Notes: generated by a model from the sequence alone, not told the origin. A stretch of DNA of 54,586 nucleotides from Pedobacter sp. UBA4863 (GCF_002399615.1 NZ_DHDZ01000032.1:11242-65827), one strand, 5' to 3'. Shown: positions 33,411 through 42,886, counted from the first letter of the stretch. Made by a program: numbers and translations.

Positions 33411-35951
33411 ATGAGAAGAATATACCAACTAGTATTTCTGCTTTTGATTGGCTTTCCGTCATTAGCTCAAATTCGTAATCCACAACAAGCTGCACCTTCC
33501 TTAAAAGTAAATGGTTTAAGCTTAGACTATTTTAGCCCAAAAGAATACATCATTGGCGGCACTACTTTGTCGGGTGCAAAGTATTTAGATAAAGACGTCA
33601 TTGTAGTGCTTTCTAAATTAACCACAGGCGAAACCATTATGTTGCCTGGCGAAGGTACCGCCAATGCCATTAAAAATTTATGGGCCCAAGGCTTATTTGA
33701 TGACATTAAATTAAACGTATCTAAAATTAACGGAGATACCGTTTATTTCGATATTGAAGTAGTAGAGCTTCCGCGTTTAAGTGGGTTCGAGTTTGTAGGC
33801 ATTAGTAAATCGCAAAAAACAGACATCGAAGAAAAATTAGGCGATAAAGCAGGAAAATCTATCATTAACGATAACTTGTACAATACCACTAGAGCGGTTA
33901 TTACTAAATATTTGTACGAAAAAGGATTTTTCTATACCAAGATAGATTATAAGTCTAAACCAGACCCAAACCAAGAAAATAGTGTAATTCTTCAGGTAAA
34001 TATCGATAAAGGAAAACGAGTTAAAGTTCAAAAAATTGACTTTGAAGGGAACAAAGAATTCAAATCGGCGAAGCTTAGAAAATACCTGAAGAAAACCAAG
34101 CAGCGTGCATTTTACAAAGTTTTTGGTAGCGGTAAATTTAACAAAGAAAAATACGAAGAAGATAAAATTGCTTTTGTAGGCAAGCTACACGAAAAAGGTT
34201 ATCGCGATGCGGCTATTATCAGTGATAGCGTTTATAAATACGACGATAAAACAGTTGGCATTAAAATAAACATGTACGAAGGTCCTAAATATTATTTCGG
34301 GAAAATTACGTGGGTAGGTAATGCCAAATACAATACCGAATTTTTAGAGAAGGTTTTTGGTATTGAAAAAGGCGAAGTGTTTAGCGAAGAAAAACTAGAA
34401 AAAAAATTAAGAGGTAGTGCCAACGGCGACGATGTTTCTAGTATTTATTTAAATGATGGTTACCTTACGTTCAACGTAGATCCGGTTCAAACTAAAATTT
34501 ATAACGATACCGTAGATGTAGAAATGCGTATCTACGAAGGTCCAAAATATACGGTGAATAAAGTAAGTGTTTTAGGCAACACCATTACTAACGATAGGGT
34601 AGTGTTGCGAGAAATCCGCACAAAACCGGGAGATTACTTCTCAAAAGAATTGCTCATCAGGAGTGTTCGCGAAATTGGTCAGTTAGGTAATTTCGATGAG
34701 TCGAAAACTAATCCAGTTCCCAAACCAAACCCTGCTGATGGAACAGTAGATATTGTTTATCATGTAGAAGAAAAACCATCAGATCAAATTGAACTATCTG
34801 GAGGTTTTGGCGGTGGCCGTGTAATTGGTACCTTGGGTTTAACGTTTAACAACTTCTCATTAAAAAACTTATTTAAAGGCGAAGCTTACAGACCATTGCC
34901 CAAAGGCGATGGCCAACGTTTAAGTTTGCGTGGACAAACCAACGGCAAGTATTACCAATCATACAGCTTCTCGTTCTCAGAGCCTTGGTTTGGTGGTAAA
35001 AAACCAGTAAGTTTTGGGGTGAGTGCATTTACTTCATTACAATCTAACGGTTTATCTAAAAGTCATGCTAACTATTACGGTATCCGTTTAAATGGTGTTT
35101 CGTTTAGTTTAGGCAGAAAATTGAAATGGCCAGATAACTGGTTCTCGTTAGTACACTCTATTAACTTAAACCAGTATATTCTAAATAACTATCCGGGTTA
35201 TTTGTTTAGCACGGGCGAGTCTTACAACTTAAACTTTACACAAGAGTTGGCCAGAGATTCGAGAAACCATAACATTTTCCCAACAGGTGGTGCTTATTTA
35301 AGGTTTACGGTACAGGCAACACCTCCATACTCATTATTAAACAATATAAACTATAATACCGCTTCAGATAAACAACGCTATAAATTTACCGAATACCACA
35401 AATGGAAATTCGAAGCGCAATGGTTCGAAACTATGGTGGGCAAGCTAGTATTTAAGGGGCAAGCGCAATTTGGTTTCTTAGGCTCGTACAATAGTGCGGT
35501 TGGTCAGTCGGCATTTGAGCGTTTTAAATTAGGTGGCGACGGTATGCAAGGTTTCGATTTCTTGCAAGGCTCAGAGATTATTGCCATGCGTGGTTACTCT
35601 AATAACTCGGTTATTCCGGTAGGTGCTAATCCTAATATTGCACAAAGTTCTGGTAGCCCTATCTTTACCAAATATGTAATGGAATTAAGGTATCCTGTAA
35701 TTAACTCGCAACAAGCCACTGCCTTTATGACAGTTTTTGGAGAGGCCGGTAATACATGGGATAAGTTCCGCGATTTTAACCCGTTTAACGTTAGAAGGTC
35801 TGTTGGTATAGGTGCAAAAATATTTTTACCCATATTTGGATTACTTGGCATAGATTATGGTTATGGATTTGATAACATTCCAGGTGTGCCTGATGCGAAC
35901 AAAGGACAGTTCCACTTTAGCATTGCACAACAAATGGGAGGTTTTAACTAA
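33411..35951 (+). CDS. bamA: Outer-membrane protein assembly factor BamA
   Basis: BamA is the essential pore of the BAM complex that inserts barrels into the outer membrane. The 846-residue protein has a signal peptide (ends PSLAQ), about five POTRA domains (about 45-450, with repeated patterns such as ISGFEFVGISKSQKTDIEEKLG and VNKVSVLGNTITNDRVVLREIR), and the 16-strand barrel (about 465-846) including the family motif region GFGGGRVIG and the conserved L6-loop-like VRGF equivalent FKLGGDGMQGFDF. Next are two Skp chaperone genes, a functional grouping found widely. Confidence 0.97.
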   Translation: MRRIYQLVFLLLIGFPSLAQIRNPQQAAPSLKVNGLSLDYFSPKEYIIGGTTLSGAKYLDKDVIVVLSKLTTGETIMLPGEGTANAIKNLWAQGLFDDIKLNVSKINGDTVYFDIEVVELPRLSGFEFVGISKSQKTDIEEKLGDKAGKSIINDNLYNTTRAVITKYLYEKGFFYTKIDYKSKPDPNQENSVILQVNIDKGKRVKVQKIDFEGNKEFKSAKLRKYLKKTKQRAFYKVFGSGKFNKEKYEEDKIAFVGKLHEKGYRDAAIISDSVYKYDDKTVGIKINMYEGPKYYFGKITWVGNAKYNTEFLEKVFGIEKGEVFSEEKLEKKLRGSANGDDVSSIYLNDGYLTFNVDPVQTKIYNDTVDVEMRIYEGPKYTVNKVSVLGNTITNDRVVLREIRTKPGDYFSKELLIRSVREIGQLGNFDESKTNPVPKPNPADGTVDIVYHVEEKPSDQIELSGGFGGGRVIGTLGLTFNNFSLKNLFKGEAYRPLPKGDGQRLSLRGQTNGKYYQSYSFSFSEPWFGGKKPVSFGVSAFTSLQSNGLSKSHANYYGIRLNGVSFSLGRKLKWPDNWFSLVHSINLNQYILNNYPGYLFSTGESYNLNFTQELARDSRNHNIFPTGGAYLRFTVQATPPYSLLNNINYNTASDKQRYKFTEYHKWKFEAQWFETMVGKLVFKGQAQFGFLGSYNSAVGQSAFERFKLGGDGMQGFDFLQGSEIIAMRGYSNNSVIPVGANPNIAQSSGSPIFTKYVMELRYPVINSQQATAFMTVFGEAGNTWDKFRDFNPFNVRRSVGIGAKIFLPIFGLLGIDYGYGFDNIPGVPDANKGQFHFSIAQQMGGFN

Positions 35952-35980
35952 TAGAATTGTTAACACACAAAAAAGTTAGA

Positions 35981-36511
35981 ATGAGAAAGATATTTTTAGC
36001 GAGTTTTTTACTCTTATTTGCCATAAGTGCATCGGCGCAAAAAATGGCTTACGTAGATACGGAGTATATTTTGAAACATATTCCAGACTATAAATCATCA
36101 TTAACTCAGATAGAAGGGCTATCAAAACAATATCAAAAGGAAATAGATGATGTTTTTAAAGAAGTAGAGGCGATGTATAAAGCTTACCAAGCAGACCAGG
36201 TTTTATTAACTGACGATATGCGTAAGCGTAGAGAGAACGATATTATTGAAAAAGAGAAGAAAGCAAAAGAATTACAGCGTCAGAAATTTGGCCCAGAAGG
36301 CGATTTATTTCAAACCCGTACCAAGTTATTGAAACCAATTCAAGAAAAAGTTTCTTCAACCATTGCAGAAGTTGCAAAAAACAAATACATTGACTTCGTT
36401 TTTGATAAAAGCAGCGAAAGCACTATGATGATTTATGCCAGTGCAAACTTCGATATCAGTAACGACGTAATTATGAAGCTTGGCTATAAGCCCGGTACAT
36501 TGGTGAAATAA
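35981..36511 (+). CDS. OmpH/Skp periplasmic chaperone (first copy)
   Basis: The ATG at 35981 gives 176 residues with signal peptide MRKIFLASFLLLFAISASAQ; an upstream TTG at 35957 is rejected. The mature protein has KMAYVDTEYILKHIPDY, a long charged coiled coil (about 45-120), and a closing beta-helix part (YIDFVFDKSSESTMMIYASANFD). This is Skp, which cradles unfolded barrels on the way to BamA. It begins 29 bases after bamA. Confidence 0.95.
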   Translation: MRKIFLASFLLLFAISASAQKMAYVDTEYILKHIPDYKSSLTQIEGLSKQYQKEIDDVFKEVEAMYKAYQADQVLLTDDMRKRRENDIIEKEKKAKELQRQKFGPEGDLFQTRTKLLKPIQEKVSSTIAEVAKNKYIDFVFDKSSESTMMIYASANFDISNDVIMKLGYKPGTLVK

Positions 36512-36617
36512 CACACATAGAAAACAAACATTAAGGAAATATTAAAAAAGTGAAACCTTACAAGATTTATCTTGATGGTTTCTAACCATTAAAAACCATA
36601 TATAATTATAAACATAA

Positions 36618-37208
36618 ATGAAAAAGTTAATTAAAGGATTATTTGTAGCTGCAGGATTACTTTTAACTACACACGTGGCAAATGCGCAACAAAAGTTTGG
36701 TCACTTAAATTCTGATGAAATTTTTGGAACTTGGTCTGAGGCCAAAACAGTATCTACTACTATCGAAAACTTAGCTAAAACTAAACAAGCAGAGATCGAT
36801 AAGATGATTACTGAGTATCAAAATAAATTAAAAGCTGCTCAGGAAAAAGAACGTACACTTAGCGAAGCTAATAAAGAAACTGTTGTAAAAGAACTACAAC
36901 AGGCACAAACAGAATTGCAAGATTTGCAAAAAAGAATTGAAGATGCACGTGAAAAAGCAAGAACAGATGTAGAAACAAAACAAAGAGAATTGTTTCCTCC
37001 CTTGCAACAAAAAGTAGCAACCGCTATCAATGCAATTTCAAAAGATAAAGGTTTGTCTTACGTGTTTGATACATCTGCTTCACAAGGTTTTAATAACTTG
37101 GTTTATTTTGATGGTGGCGAAGATATTACCGCTGCGGTAAAAACTAAATTAGGAATTTCGGCTACACCTGCACCTGCTGCTAAACCAGCTGCAACTAAAA
37201 AACCTTAG
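36618..37208 (+). CDS. OmpH/Skp periplasmic chaperone (second copy)
   Basis: The 196-residue protein has a signal peptide ending at VANAQ. Skp marks are FGHLNSDEIFGTWSEAK, a coiled coil about 50-125 rich in Lys/Gln/Glu, and GLSYVFDTSASQGFNNLVYFDGGEDIT. It has a Pro/Ala-rich tail (ATPAPAAKPAATKKP) that the first copy lacks. It is 106 bases after the first copy and ends with a terminator at 37231-37263. Confidence 0.95.
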   Translation: MKKLIKGLFVAAGLLLTTHVANAQQKFGHLNSDEIFGTWSEAKTVSTTIENLAKTKQAEIDKMITEYQNKLKAAQEKERTLSEANKETVVKELQQAQTELQDLQKRIEDAREKARTDVETKQRELFPPLQQKVATAINAISKDKGLSYVFDTSASQGFNNLVYFDGGEDITAAVKTKLGISATPAPAAKPAATKKP

Positions 37209-37230
37209 TATAAAATTATTAAATTTGATG

Positions 37231-37263
37231 GCGGAATTAGGTCTAACTTAATTCCGCTTTTTT
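37231..37263 (+). terminator. Terminator after the second Skp gene, abutting the murI start
   Basis: GCGGAATTA (37231-37239) pairs with TAATTCCGC (37249-37257) and is followed by TTTTTT (37258-37263). The murI ATG begins at 37264, on the next base. Confidence 0.85.
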
Positions 37264-38097
37264 ATGCTCATGAAACTTCAAAAAAATGCGATAGGCATAT
37301 TCGATTCGGGTTTTGGCGGTTTAACCGTTTTTAAATCTATTGTAGCGCAGTTACCTCAGTATAATTATATCTATTTGGGCGATAATGCCCGTTCTCCTTA
37401 TGGCGACCATTCTTTTGAAACAGTTTATCAATATACCTTAGAGTGCGTAGAATGGCTGTTTAAGCAAGGTTGTCCTTTGGTAATCTTGGCCTGTAATACA
37501 GCATCGGCAAAAGCCCTAAGAAGCATACAGCAACTAGATTTGCCAAAAAAATACCCCAATAATAGGGTTTTAGGCGTAATTAGACCTACGGCCGAAGTAA
37601 TAGGTAATAGGAGCACATCTAAATCTATAGGCGTGTTGGGCACCCGAGGAACAATAAAATCGGAGTCGTATTTAATAGAAATTAACAAGTTTTTTCCTGA
37701 AGTAAAAGTTTACCAACAAAGTTGCCCCATGTGGGTGCCGTTGATAGAAAATGGCGAGCACGAAAATGATGGTGCAGATTATTTTGTAAAACAATACCTC
37801 ACAGGTTTGTTAAACCAATCGTCCACTATTGATACTGTTTTGTTGGCATGTACCCATTACCCCTTGTTAGTGCCAAAAATAAAAAAATACCTTCAGCCTA
37901 ATTTACAGGTGGTGTCGCAGGGCGATATTGTAGCCAACAGTTTAGTAGATTATTTGAACCGACATACGGAAATAGAAACCCAACTGAGCCGAGAAGCTCA
38001 TCAGCTATTTTACACCACAGGAGATGCCGAAAGTTTTGATCAGCACGCTACAGTTTTTTTAGAAAAAGCTATCGTTTCCTTAAAAGTAAAAGTGTAA
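37264..38097 (+). CDS. murI: Glutamate racemase
   Basis: MurI makes D-glutamate for peptidoglycan. The 277-residue protein has IGIFDSGFGGLTV (catalytic-base region), the two catalytic Cys motifs LACNTASAKAL and LLACTHYPLL, and the expected length. The ATG at 37264 sits directly after the T-tract of the Skp terminator; a second in-frame ATG at 37270 is an equally good start. murI may therefore depend on terminator read-through or on a promoter inside the upstream gene. Confidence 0.96.
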   Translation: MLMKLQKNAIGIFDSGFGGLTVFKSIVAQLPQYNYIYLGDNARSPYGDHSFETVYQYTLECVEWLFKQGCPLVILACNTASAKALRSIQQLDLPKKYPNNRVLGVIRPTAEVIGNRSTSKSIGVLGTRGTIKSESYLIEINKFFPEVKVYQQSCPMWVPLIENGEHENDGADYFVKQYLTGLLNQSSTIDTVLLACTHYPLLVPKIKKYLQPNLQVVSQGDIVANSLVDYLNRHTEIETQLSREAHQLFYTTGDAESFDQHATVFLEKAIVSLKVKV

Positions 38098-38184
38098 CAT
38101 TTTCAGTTTCAAAAAAATAACATAAAAATGATAAGGATATTCTTAAACAAGTATTTCTTGTTAGGTTTTGTATATATAAAGCGG

Positions 38185-38192
38185 TAAATTTG
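38185..38192 (+). promoter_or_regulatory. -7 box of the PurF-like gene
   Basis: TAAATTTG matches TAnnTTTG and ends 17 bases before the ATG at 38210. No -33 element at the expected spacing. Confidence 0.5.
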
Positions 38193-38209
38193 CGGCTCAA
38201 TCACACTCA

Positions 38210-40111
38210 ATGAGCGAACAAATCAAACACGAATGCGGAATTGCCTTTATCCGCTTGTTAAAACCTCTCTCATATTACCAAGAAAAATACGGTACAGCAC
38301 TTTATGGCCTCAACAAATTATACTTGTTGATGGAGAAACAGCATAACCGCGGTCAAGATGGTGCAGGTATTGCCACCATTAAGCTAGACATGAAACCGGG
38401 CAGCCGCTACATTAGCCGCTACCGTTCTATGGCGCAAAATGCCGTTGCCGATATTTTTGGATATGTACAGAACAAATTTGTAAACATAGAAGAAGAAACT
38501 CCAGAACTGATGAAGGATACGGAGTTTTTGAAACAGAATGTTAGTTTTATTGGTGAGGTATTGCTAGGACATCTTCGCTATGGTACACATGGTAAAAACA
38601 GTATCGAAAATTGCCACCCATTTTTGCGCCAAAACAACTGGATGACCAGAAACTTGGTAATTGCGGGTAATTTTAACATGACCAATGTGGATGAGCTTCT
38701 AGAACAATTGTACGAACTTGGCCAGCATCCAAAAGAAAAGGCCGATACGGTAACCGTTCTCGAAAAAATTGGACACTTTTTAGATGATGAAAATCAAACA
38801 TTGTTTGATGATTATAAAAAAGAAGGCTTAACAAACGTAGAAATCACCAAAAAAATATCAAAAAATCTTGACATTGCTAATATCCTTAAACGTTCGGCCA
38901 AAAACTGGGACGGAGGCTATACCATGTCGGGTATTGTAGGTAATGGCGATGCTTTTGTGATGAGAGACCCGGCAGGTATTCGTCCGGCATTTTACTACAT
39001 GGATGATGAAGTAGTTGTTGCTGCCTCTGAACGTCCTGCTATTCAAACTGCCTTTAAAGTACAGATCAATAGCGTAAAAGAGATTAAACCCGGCCATGCT
39101 TTAGTGATAAAGAAAGACGGTACAGTTACCGAAGAAATGTTTCGCGAACCTTTAGAGAAAAAAGCATGTTCGTTTGAGCGTATTTATTTTTCAAGAGGAA
39201 GCGATGCCGATATTTATAAGGAACGTAAAAAATTGGGCGAGCTATTGTGCCCACAGGTGTTAAATGCTGTAAACCACGACTTAAAAAACACTGTTTTCTC
39301 TTTTATTCCCAATACTGCCGAAGTTTCTTTTTACGGAATGGTAGATGGTTTGCACAAATATATTAGAGATGTGCAGAAAGAAACCTTGCTGAAACGTAAA
39401 GAAGTATTAGATGATGCCGCTTTAGACGAATTATTGTCAATGCGTCCGCGGGTAGAAAAATTGGCTATTAAAGACGTAAAACTACGCACCTTTATTACCG
39501 CAGACGCCGATAGGGGTGAAATGGTAGCTCACGTTTATGATACCACTTATGGCGTAATTAAAAACCATACAGATACTTTAGTAGCCGTAGATGATTCTAT
39601 TGTGAGAGGTACCACCTTAAAACAAAGTATTATTAAAATTATTGATAGGCTTCATCCTAAAAAGATTATTATTGTTTCATCTGCACCGCAAATTAGGTAT
39701 CCAGATTGTTATGGTATCGATATGTCTAAAATGGGACAGTTTGTTGCTTTCGATGCGGCTATCCAGTTACTAAAAGAAAGAGGGCAGGAACATATCATTG
39801 AAGAGGTATATGAAAAATGTAAAGCTTCTTTAGAATTGCCAAAAGAGGAAATAGTTAACTATGTAAAAGATATTTATAAACCTTTTACACCTCAGGAAAT
39901 TTCTCATCAAATTGCAAAAATTATTACCCCAAAAGATACCGTAGCAGAAGTTGAAGTGATTTATCAAACCTTAGAAAATCTTCATGAATCTTGCCCAAAT
40001 CATATTGGCGATTGGTATTTTTCTGGAGATTACCCAACACCAGGTGGTAACAAAGTAGTAAATAAAGCATTTGTAAACTGGAAAGAAGGAAATAACCAAA
40101 GAGCTTACTAG
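38210..40111 (+). CDS. Long amidophosphoribosyltransferase (PurF-like) paralogue
   Basis: PurF makes phosphoribosylamine from PRPP and glutamine in de novo purine synthesis. The protein has the N-terminal nucleophile glutaminase (Cys9 in HECGIAFI, after an 8-residue leader that would be removed), RGQDGAGIATI, HLRYGTHGKNSIENCHPF, and the PRPP loop VAVDDSIVRGTTLKQSI. At 633 residues it is well over the usual 470-510. Extra material lies at about 60-115, at about 355-425 between IYKERKKLGELL and LRTFITADADR, and at the C-terminus (about 560-633). It is monocistronic. It may be a paralogue with a modified role or the main enzyme; a second purF elsewhere cannot be checked here. Confidence 0.88.
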   Translation: MSEQIKHECGIAFIRLLKPLSYYQEKYGTALYGLNKLYLLMEKQHNRGQDGAGIATIKLDMKPGSRYISRYRSMAQNAVADIFGYVQNKFVNIEEETPELMKDTEFLKQNVSFIGEVLLGHLRYGTHGKNSIENCHPFLRQNNWMTRNLVIAGNFNMTNVDELLEQLYELGQHPKEKADTVTVLEKIGHFLDDENQTLFDDYKKEGLTNVEITKKISKNLDIANILKRSAKNWDGGYTMSGIVGNGDAFVMRDPAGIRPAFYYMDDEVVVAASERPAIQTAFKVQINSVKEIKPGHALVIKKDGTVTEEMFREPLEKKACSFERIYFSRGSDADIYKERKKLGELLCPQVLNAVNHDLKNTVFSFIPNTAEVSFYGMVDGLHKYIRDVQKETLLKRKEVLDDAALDELLSMRPRVEKLAIKDVKLRTFITADADRGEMVAHVYDTTYGVIKNHTDTLVAVDDSIVRGTTLKQSIIKIIDRLHPKKIIIVSSAPQIRYPDCYGIDMSKMGQFVAFDAAIQLLKERGQEHIIEEVYEKCKASLELPKEEIVNYVKDIYKPFTPQEISHQIAKIITPKDTVAEVEVIYQTLENLHESCPNHIGDWYFSGDYPTPGGNKVVNKAFVNWKEGNNQRAY

Positions 40112-40123
40112 CAGTTAAACATA

Positions 40124-40156
40124 AAAAAGGGAAAATCGATTAGATTTTCCCTTTTT
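40124..40156. terminator. Bidirectional terminator between the PurF-like gene and udk
   Basis: AAAAAGGGAAAATC (40124-40137) pairs perfectly with GATTTTCCCTTTTT (40143-40156) around a 5-base loop. It serves both convergent genes. Confidence 0.92.
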
Positions 40157-40201
40157 GTTTTACATAAATTGGCTTGGGCAAGTTATTTTGCAAGCTTGTT
40201 C

Positions 40202-40846
40202 CTATCTATTGCAATAATTTTTCTTAAACTCTGCCGACATTTGTTCGGTAATACGAATAATGTCATCCGCTTCGTTCGAGTTATTATAAATGAGTTGGTC
40301 GCAAATGCTTTTATACGGCAGTAAGTATTCTTTATAAGCCGGTACTACATGGTTATGCCATTTGTACAGTACATCATCTTCGGGGTAGCCTCTTTCAATC
40401 CCATCTCGCTGTATCCGTCTTTCAAGAGCAATATTTTCGTCGGCCTCTATAAATATTTTATGGTCTATTAGCTTATGTATTTCTGTAAAATGCAAGATAA
40501 AAAGTCCCTCTACAATAATAATAGGGGCGGGGTGAATTTCTAAAATCTTGGTTACTGCTAAAGGATTGTTAAAGTTGTATTCTTTTTTATAAACAGTTTC
40601 GCCACTAATCAACTTTTTGATGTCTAATAAAAATTGTTGGTCATCAATAGTGCTGGGCAAATCAAAGTTGTATAATTTGTTTTCCTCTTGGGTCATTTCG
40701 CCCGCAGGAATATAGTAGTCGTCTTGAGACACGAGGGTTACCTCATCTGTTTTAAAATGATGAAGAAAACTGTGTAAGAAAAAGGTTTTGCCAGAGCCAC
40801 TTCCACCGGCAATACCAATAATTACAGGCTTATGATTATTGTTCAT
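40202..40846 (-). CDS. udk: Uridine kinase
   Basis: Udk phosphorylates uridine and cytidine in pyrimidine salvage. The 214-residue protein has the P-loop GIAGGSGSGKT (about 11-21), SQDDYY, NFDLPSTIDD, and the DENIALERRIQRDG lid region. Length and layout match the family. Its ATG lies within the last codons of the upstream LysM gene (11-base overlap), so the two are coupled. Confidence 0.95.
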   Translation of the reverse strand: MNNNHKPVIIGIAGGSGSGKTFFLHSFLHHFKTDEVTLVSQDDYYIPAGEMTQEENKLYNFDLPSTIDDQQFLLDIKKLISGETVYKKEYNFNNPLAVTKILEIHPAPIIIVEGLFILHFTEIHKLIDHKIFIEADENIALERRIQRDGIERGYPEDDVLYKWHNHVVPAYKEYLLPYKSICDQLIYNNSNEADDIIRITEQMSAEFKKNYCNR

Positions 40847-42170
40847 TATCCTTTGGACCGTAAATTAAGTTACAGAAAAAACGTTTATCTAATGCGCCAA
40901 CAGCATCGGCTACCGCTTTGGTCATTACAATAATTACATCTTTAGTAGTTTCGTTTTCGGTAAATTTACCTACTACTTTTGCAAAAGTAGAACGATTAGT
41001 CATTGGGTTTGTAATCTGTATAATAGTGCCTACGGGTGCTGTTTTGTGCAAAATTAACATTTTATTGGGATCTAAATCGGGGTCGCTAATCCAAACCCCG
41101 GTACCTTTTTCCTCTATCTTGTTTAAGCCATATACAGCGGCTGGTCTTCTAAGATTAGGATTTTTTAAGGTTTCCGCATCTTCTGCAGGTTCGCCCTCAT
41201 TATTACTTGCGGTAGTAGGCGAAACTGCAATCGGTTTCTCTCCTTTAATAATTAATTTTTGTCCTACAGTTAAGTCATTTGAGGAAAGGTTGTTGTAGTT
41301 TTTAAGCTGATAGGTAGTTAATTGGTATTTTTGAGCAATGGAATAAATGGTTTCTCCGGTAGCTACAATATGTTCAAAACTAGAGTCTGCTTTTTTTGGT
41401 AGGTTTGGCGCAGAAACAGGCGCAGTGTTTTTTGTCTCTGCTGGTTTAATTGGGCTAGTGGTAGTTAAAGCAGCAGTGTTTTGCGGTTGTTCTGTCCCTG
41501 CTTTAACCGGTATTTTTAGAACTTGGCCAATGCTTAAATTATTAGAACTTAAAACATTTGCTTCTTTAAGATCTTCTACCGTAATGCCATATTGTTTAGC
41601 AATTACCCCTAGGTATTCTTTAGGTTTAACGGTGTGCTCAGTTACTAAGTTCCCGGCTACTGGGGCCGGGGCTGTTTCAGTTTCTTTTGCAATGGTAGGA
41701 GATGGATTTGTTGCATTGCCGCTTTTGGTAAAAGGCACCTTTAAAACTTGCCCCACTTGTAGATTATTATTGCTTAAATTATTCAATTTTTTAATTTCAG
41801 CAATAGTGGTAGCAAATCTCTCGGCAATTAAATTCAAATTGTCTTTAGCCGCAACGGTATAATCAAAGAAAGAAGTGGTGTTAATTGATGGAGAGTTTGG
41901 TGCCACTGCTTTTTGATTAAAGGGGATATCTGTGGGTACTTTAATAATAACACCTATTTGTAAACCAACATTATTATTAAAGTTTTGTATGTCTTTTACA
42001 TTTACGTTATATCTTCTCGATATGGAATAATAGCTTTCTTTAGGATCTACTTTATGAATGATTAGTTTCTTGCCATTATTGTTTTCAACGCCAATAGAAT
42101 CTACTGGTTTATTGGCGTAAGCAGTGCTAAAACCCAGTATGGCGAAGAGTAAAATATATTTTTTAAACAT
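40836..42170 (-). CDS. LysM-repeat protein with RlpA-like double-psi barrel domain
   Basis: The 444-residue exported protein (signal peptide ends at AYA) has four LysM domains that bind peptidoglycan: about 37-80 (KESYYSISRRYNV), 101-147 (DNLNLIAERFATT), 175-222 (EYLGVIAKQYGIT) and 267-312 (ETIYSIAQKYQLT). Each ends in a G-Q/V-x-L/I-K-V/I-P strand. Residues about 340-440 form an RlpA-like double-psi beta-barrel (AAVYGLNKIEEKGTGVW, then GTIIQITNP, and NLIYGP). The job is likely cell-wall remodelling or binding. The barrel may lack lytic activity; I did not identify the RlpA catalytic Asp/His pair with confidence. Its last codons overlap udk. Confidence 0.87.
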   Translation of the reverse strand: MFKKYILLFAILGFSTAYANKPVDSIGVENNNGKKLIIHKVDPKESYYSISRRYNVNVKDIQNFNNNVGLQIGVIIKVPTDIPFNQKAVAPNSPSINTTSFFDYTVAAKDNLNLIAERFATTIAEIKKLNNLSNNNLQVGQVLKVPFTKSGNATNPSPTIAKETETAPAPVAGNLVTEHTVKPKEYLGVIAKQYGITVEDLKEANVLSSNNLSIGQVLKIPVKAGTEQPQNTAALTTTSPIKPAETKNTAPVSAPNLPKKADSSFEHIVATGETIYSIAQKYQLTTYQLKNYNNLSSNDLTVGQKLIIKGEKPIAVSPTTASNNEGEPAEDAETLKNPNLRRPAAVYGLNKIEEKGTGVWISDPDLDPNKMLILHKTAPVGTIIQITNPMTNRSTFAKVVGKFTENETTKDVIIVMTKAVADAVGALDKRFFCNLIYGPKDNEQ

Positions 42171-42338
42171 CTATATTTATGATTTTTTTGGAGGTACAAT
42201 TATACGAATAATATATAGCATAGCTAACAATGTAACTAAACGGTAACATTTGGTGTTGTATTATGCAAAATTGTGATTTTCATCAAACTTATTTAGCTAA
42301 GGTTTGTTTAATTTTAAGAGTATAAAAAAAATACAATT

Positions 42339-42818
42339 ATGTCGGCAAAAGAAATAAATTTAAGCGAAAAGCAAGTTAAACCAGTGGTTGATATGTTAAA
42401 TGAATATTTAGCGAACTATCATATTCATTATCAAAAATTAAGAGGTTGCCATTGGAACATTAAAGGACAAAACTTCTTTACACTTCATTTGAAATTCGAA
42501 GAACTTTACACCAACGCCCAATTAACCATTGATGAAATTGCAGAGCGTGTACTTACATTGGGGAAACCGCCACATAGCCGTTTTGCAGATTATATTAAGG
42601 AATCGTCAATTAAAGAAATTAATACCATTGGTATGGCAGACACCGCCATGGTGGAAGCTATTTTGGATGATATGAGTAAGTTAATAGAGCTAGAAAGAGA
42701 TTTACTAGAGGCTACAGATAAAGCTGGAGACGATGGATCTAACGATATGGTAAACCGCTTTATGCAGTTTAAAGAGAAAACTACCTGGATGCTGCGCTCG
42801 TTTCTTGGTAAAAAGTAA
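42339..42818 (+). CDS. dps: Dps family DNA-binding ferritin-like protein
   Basis: Dps forms 12-mer shells that store iron using peroxide and protect DNA. The 159-residue protein has the ferroxidase-site helix LRGCHWNIKGQNFFTLHLKFEELYTNA (His, Asp/Glu ligands), IDEIAERVLTLG and LIELERDLLEATDKAGDDGSNDMV. It stands alone, with a strong terminator at 42841-42886 and a 168-base upstream gap; I saw no TAnnTTTG box there. Confidence 0.96.
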   Translation: MSAKEINLSEKQVKPVVDMLNEYLANYHIHYQKLRGCHWNIKGQNFFTLHLKFEELYTNAQLTIDEIAERVLTLGKPPHSRFADYIKESSIKEINTIGMADTAMVEAILDDMSKLIELERDLLEATDKAGDDGSNDMVNRFMQFKEKTTWMLRSFLGKK

Positions 42819-42840
42819 AATGATTGACCAATTTTCTTAC

Positions 42841-42886
42841 AGCCACAACTGCACCAATAAAACACAGTGCTTTTGTGGCTTTTTTG
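42841..42886 (+). terminator. dps terminator
   Basis: AGCCACAA (42841-42848) pairs with TTGTGGCT (42873-42880), with an inner GCAC/GTGC pair (42851-42854, 42867-42870), followed by TTTTT. Confidence 0.85.
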
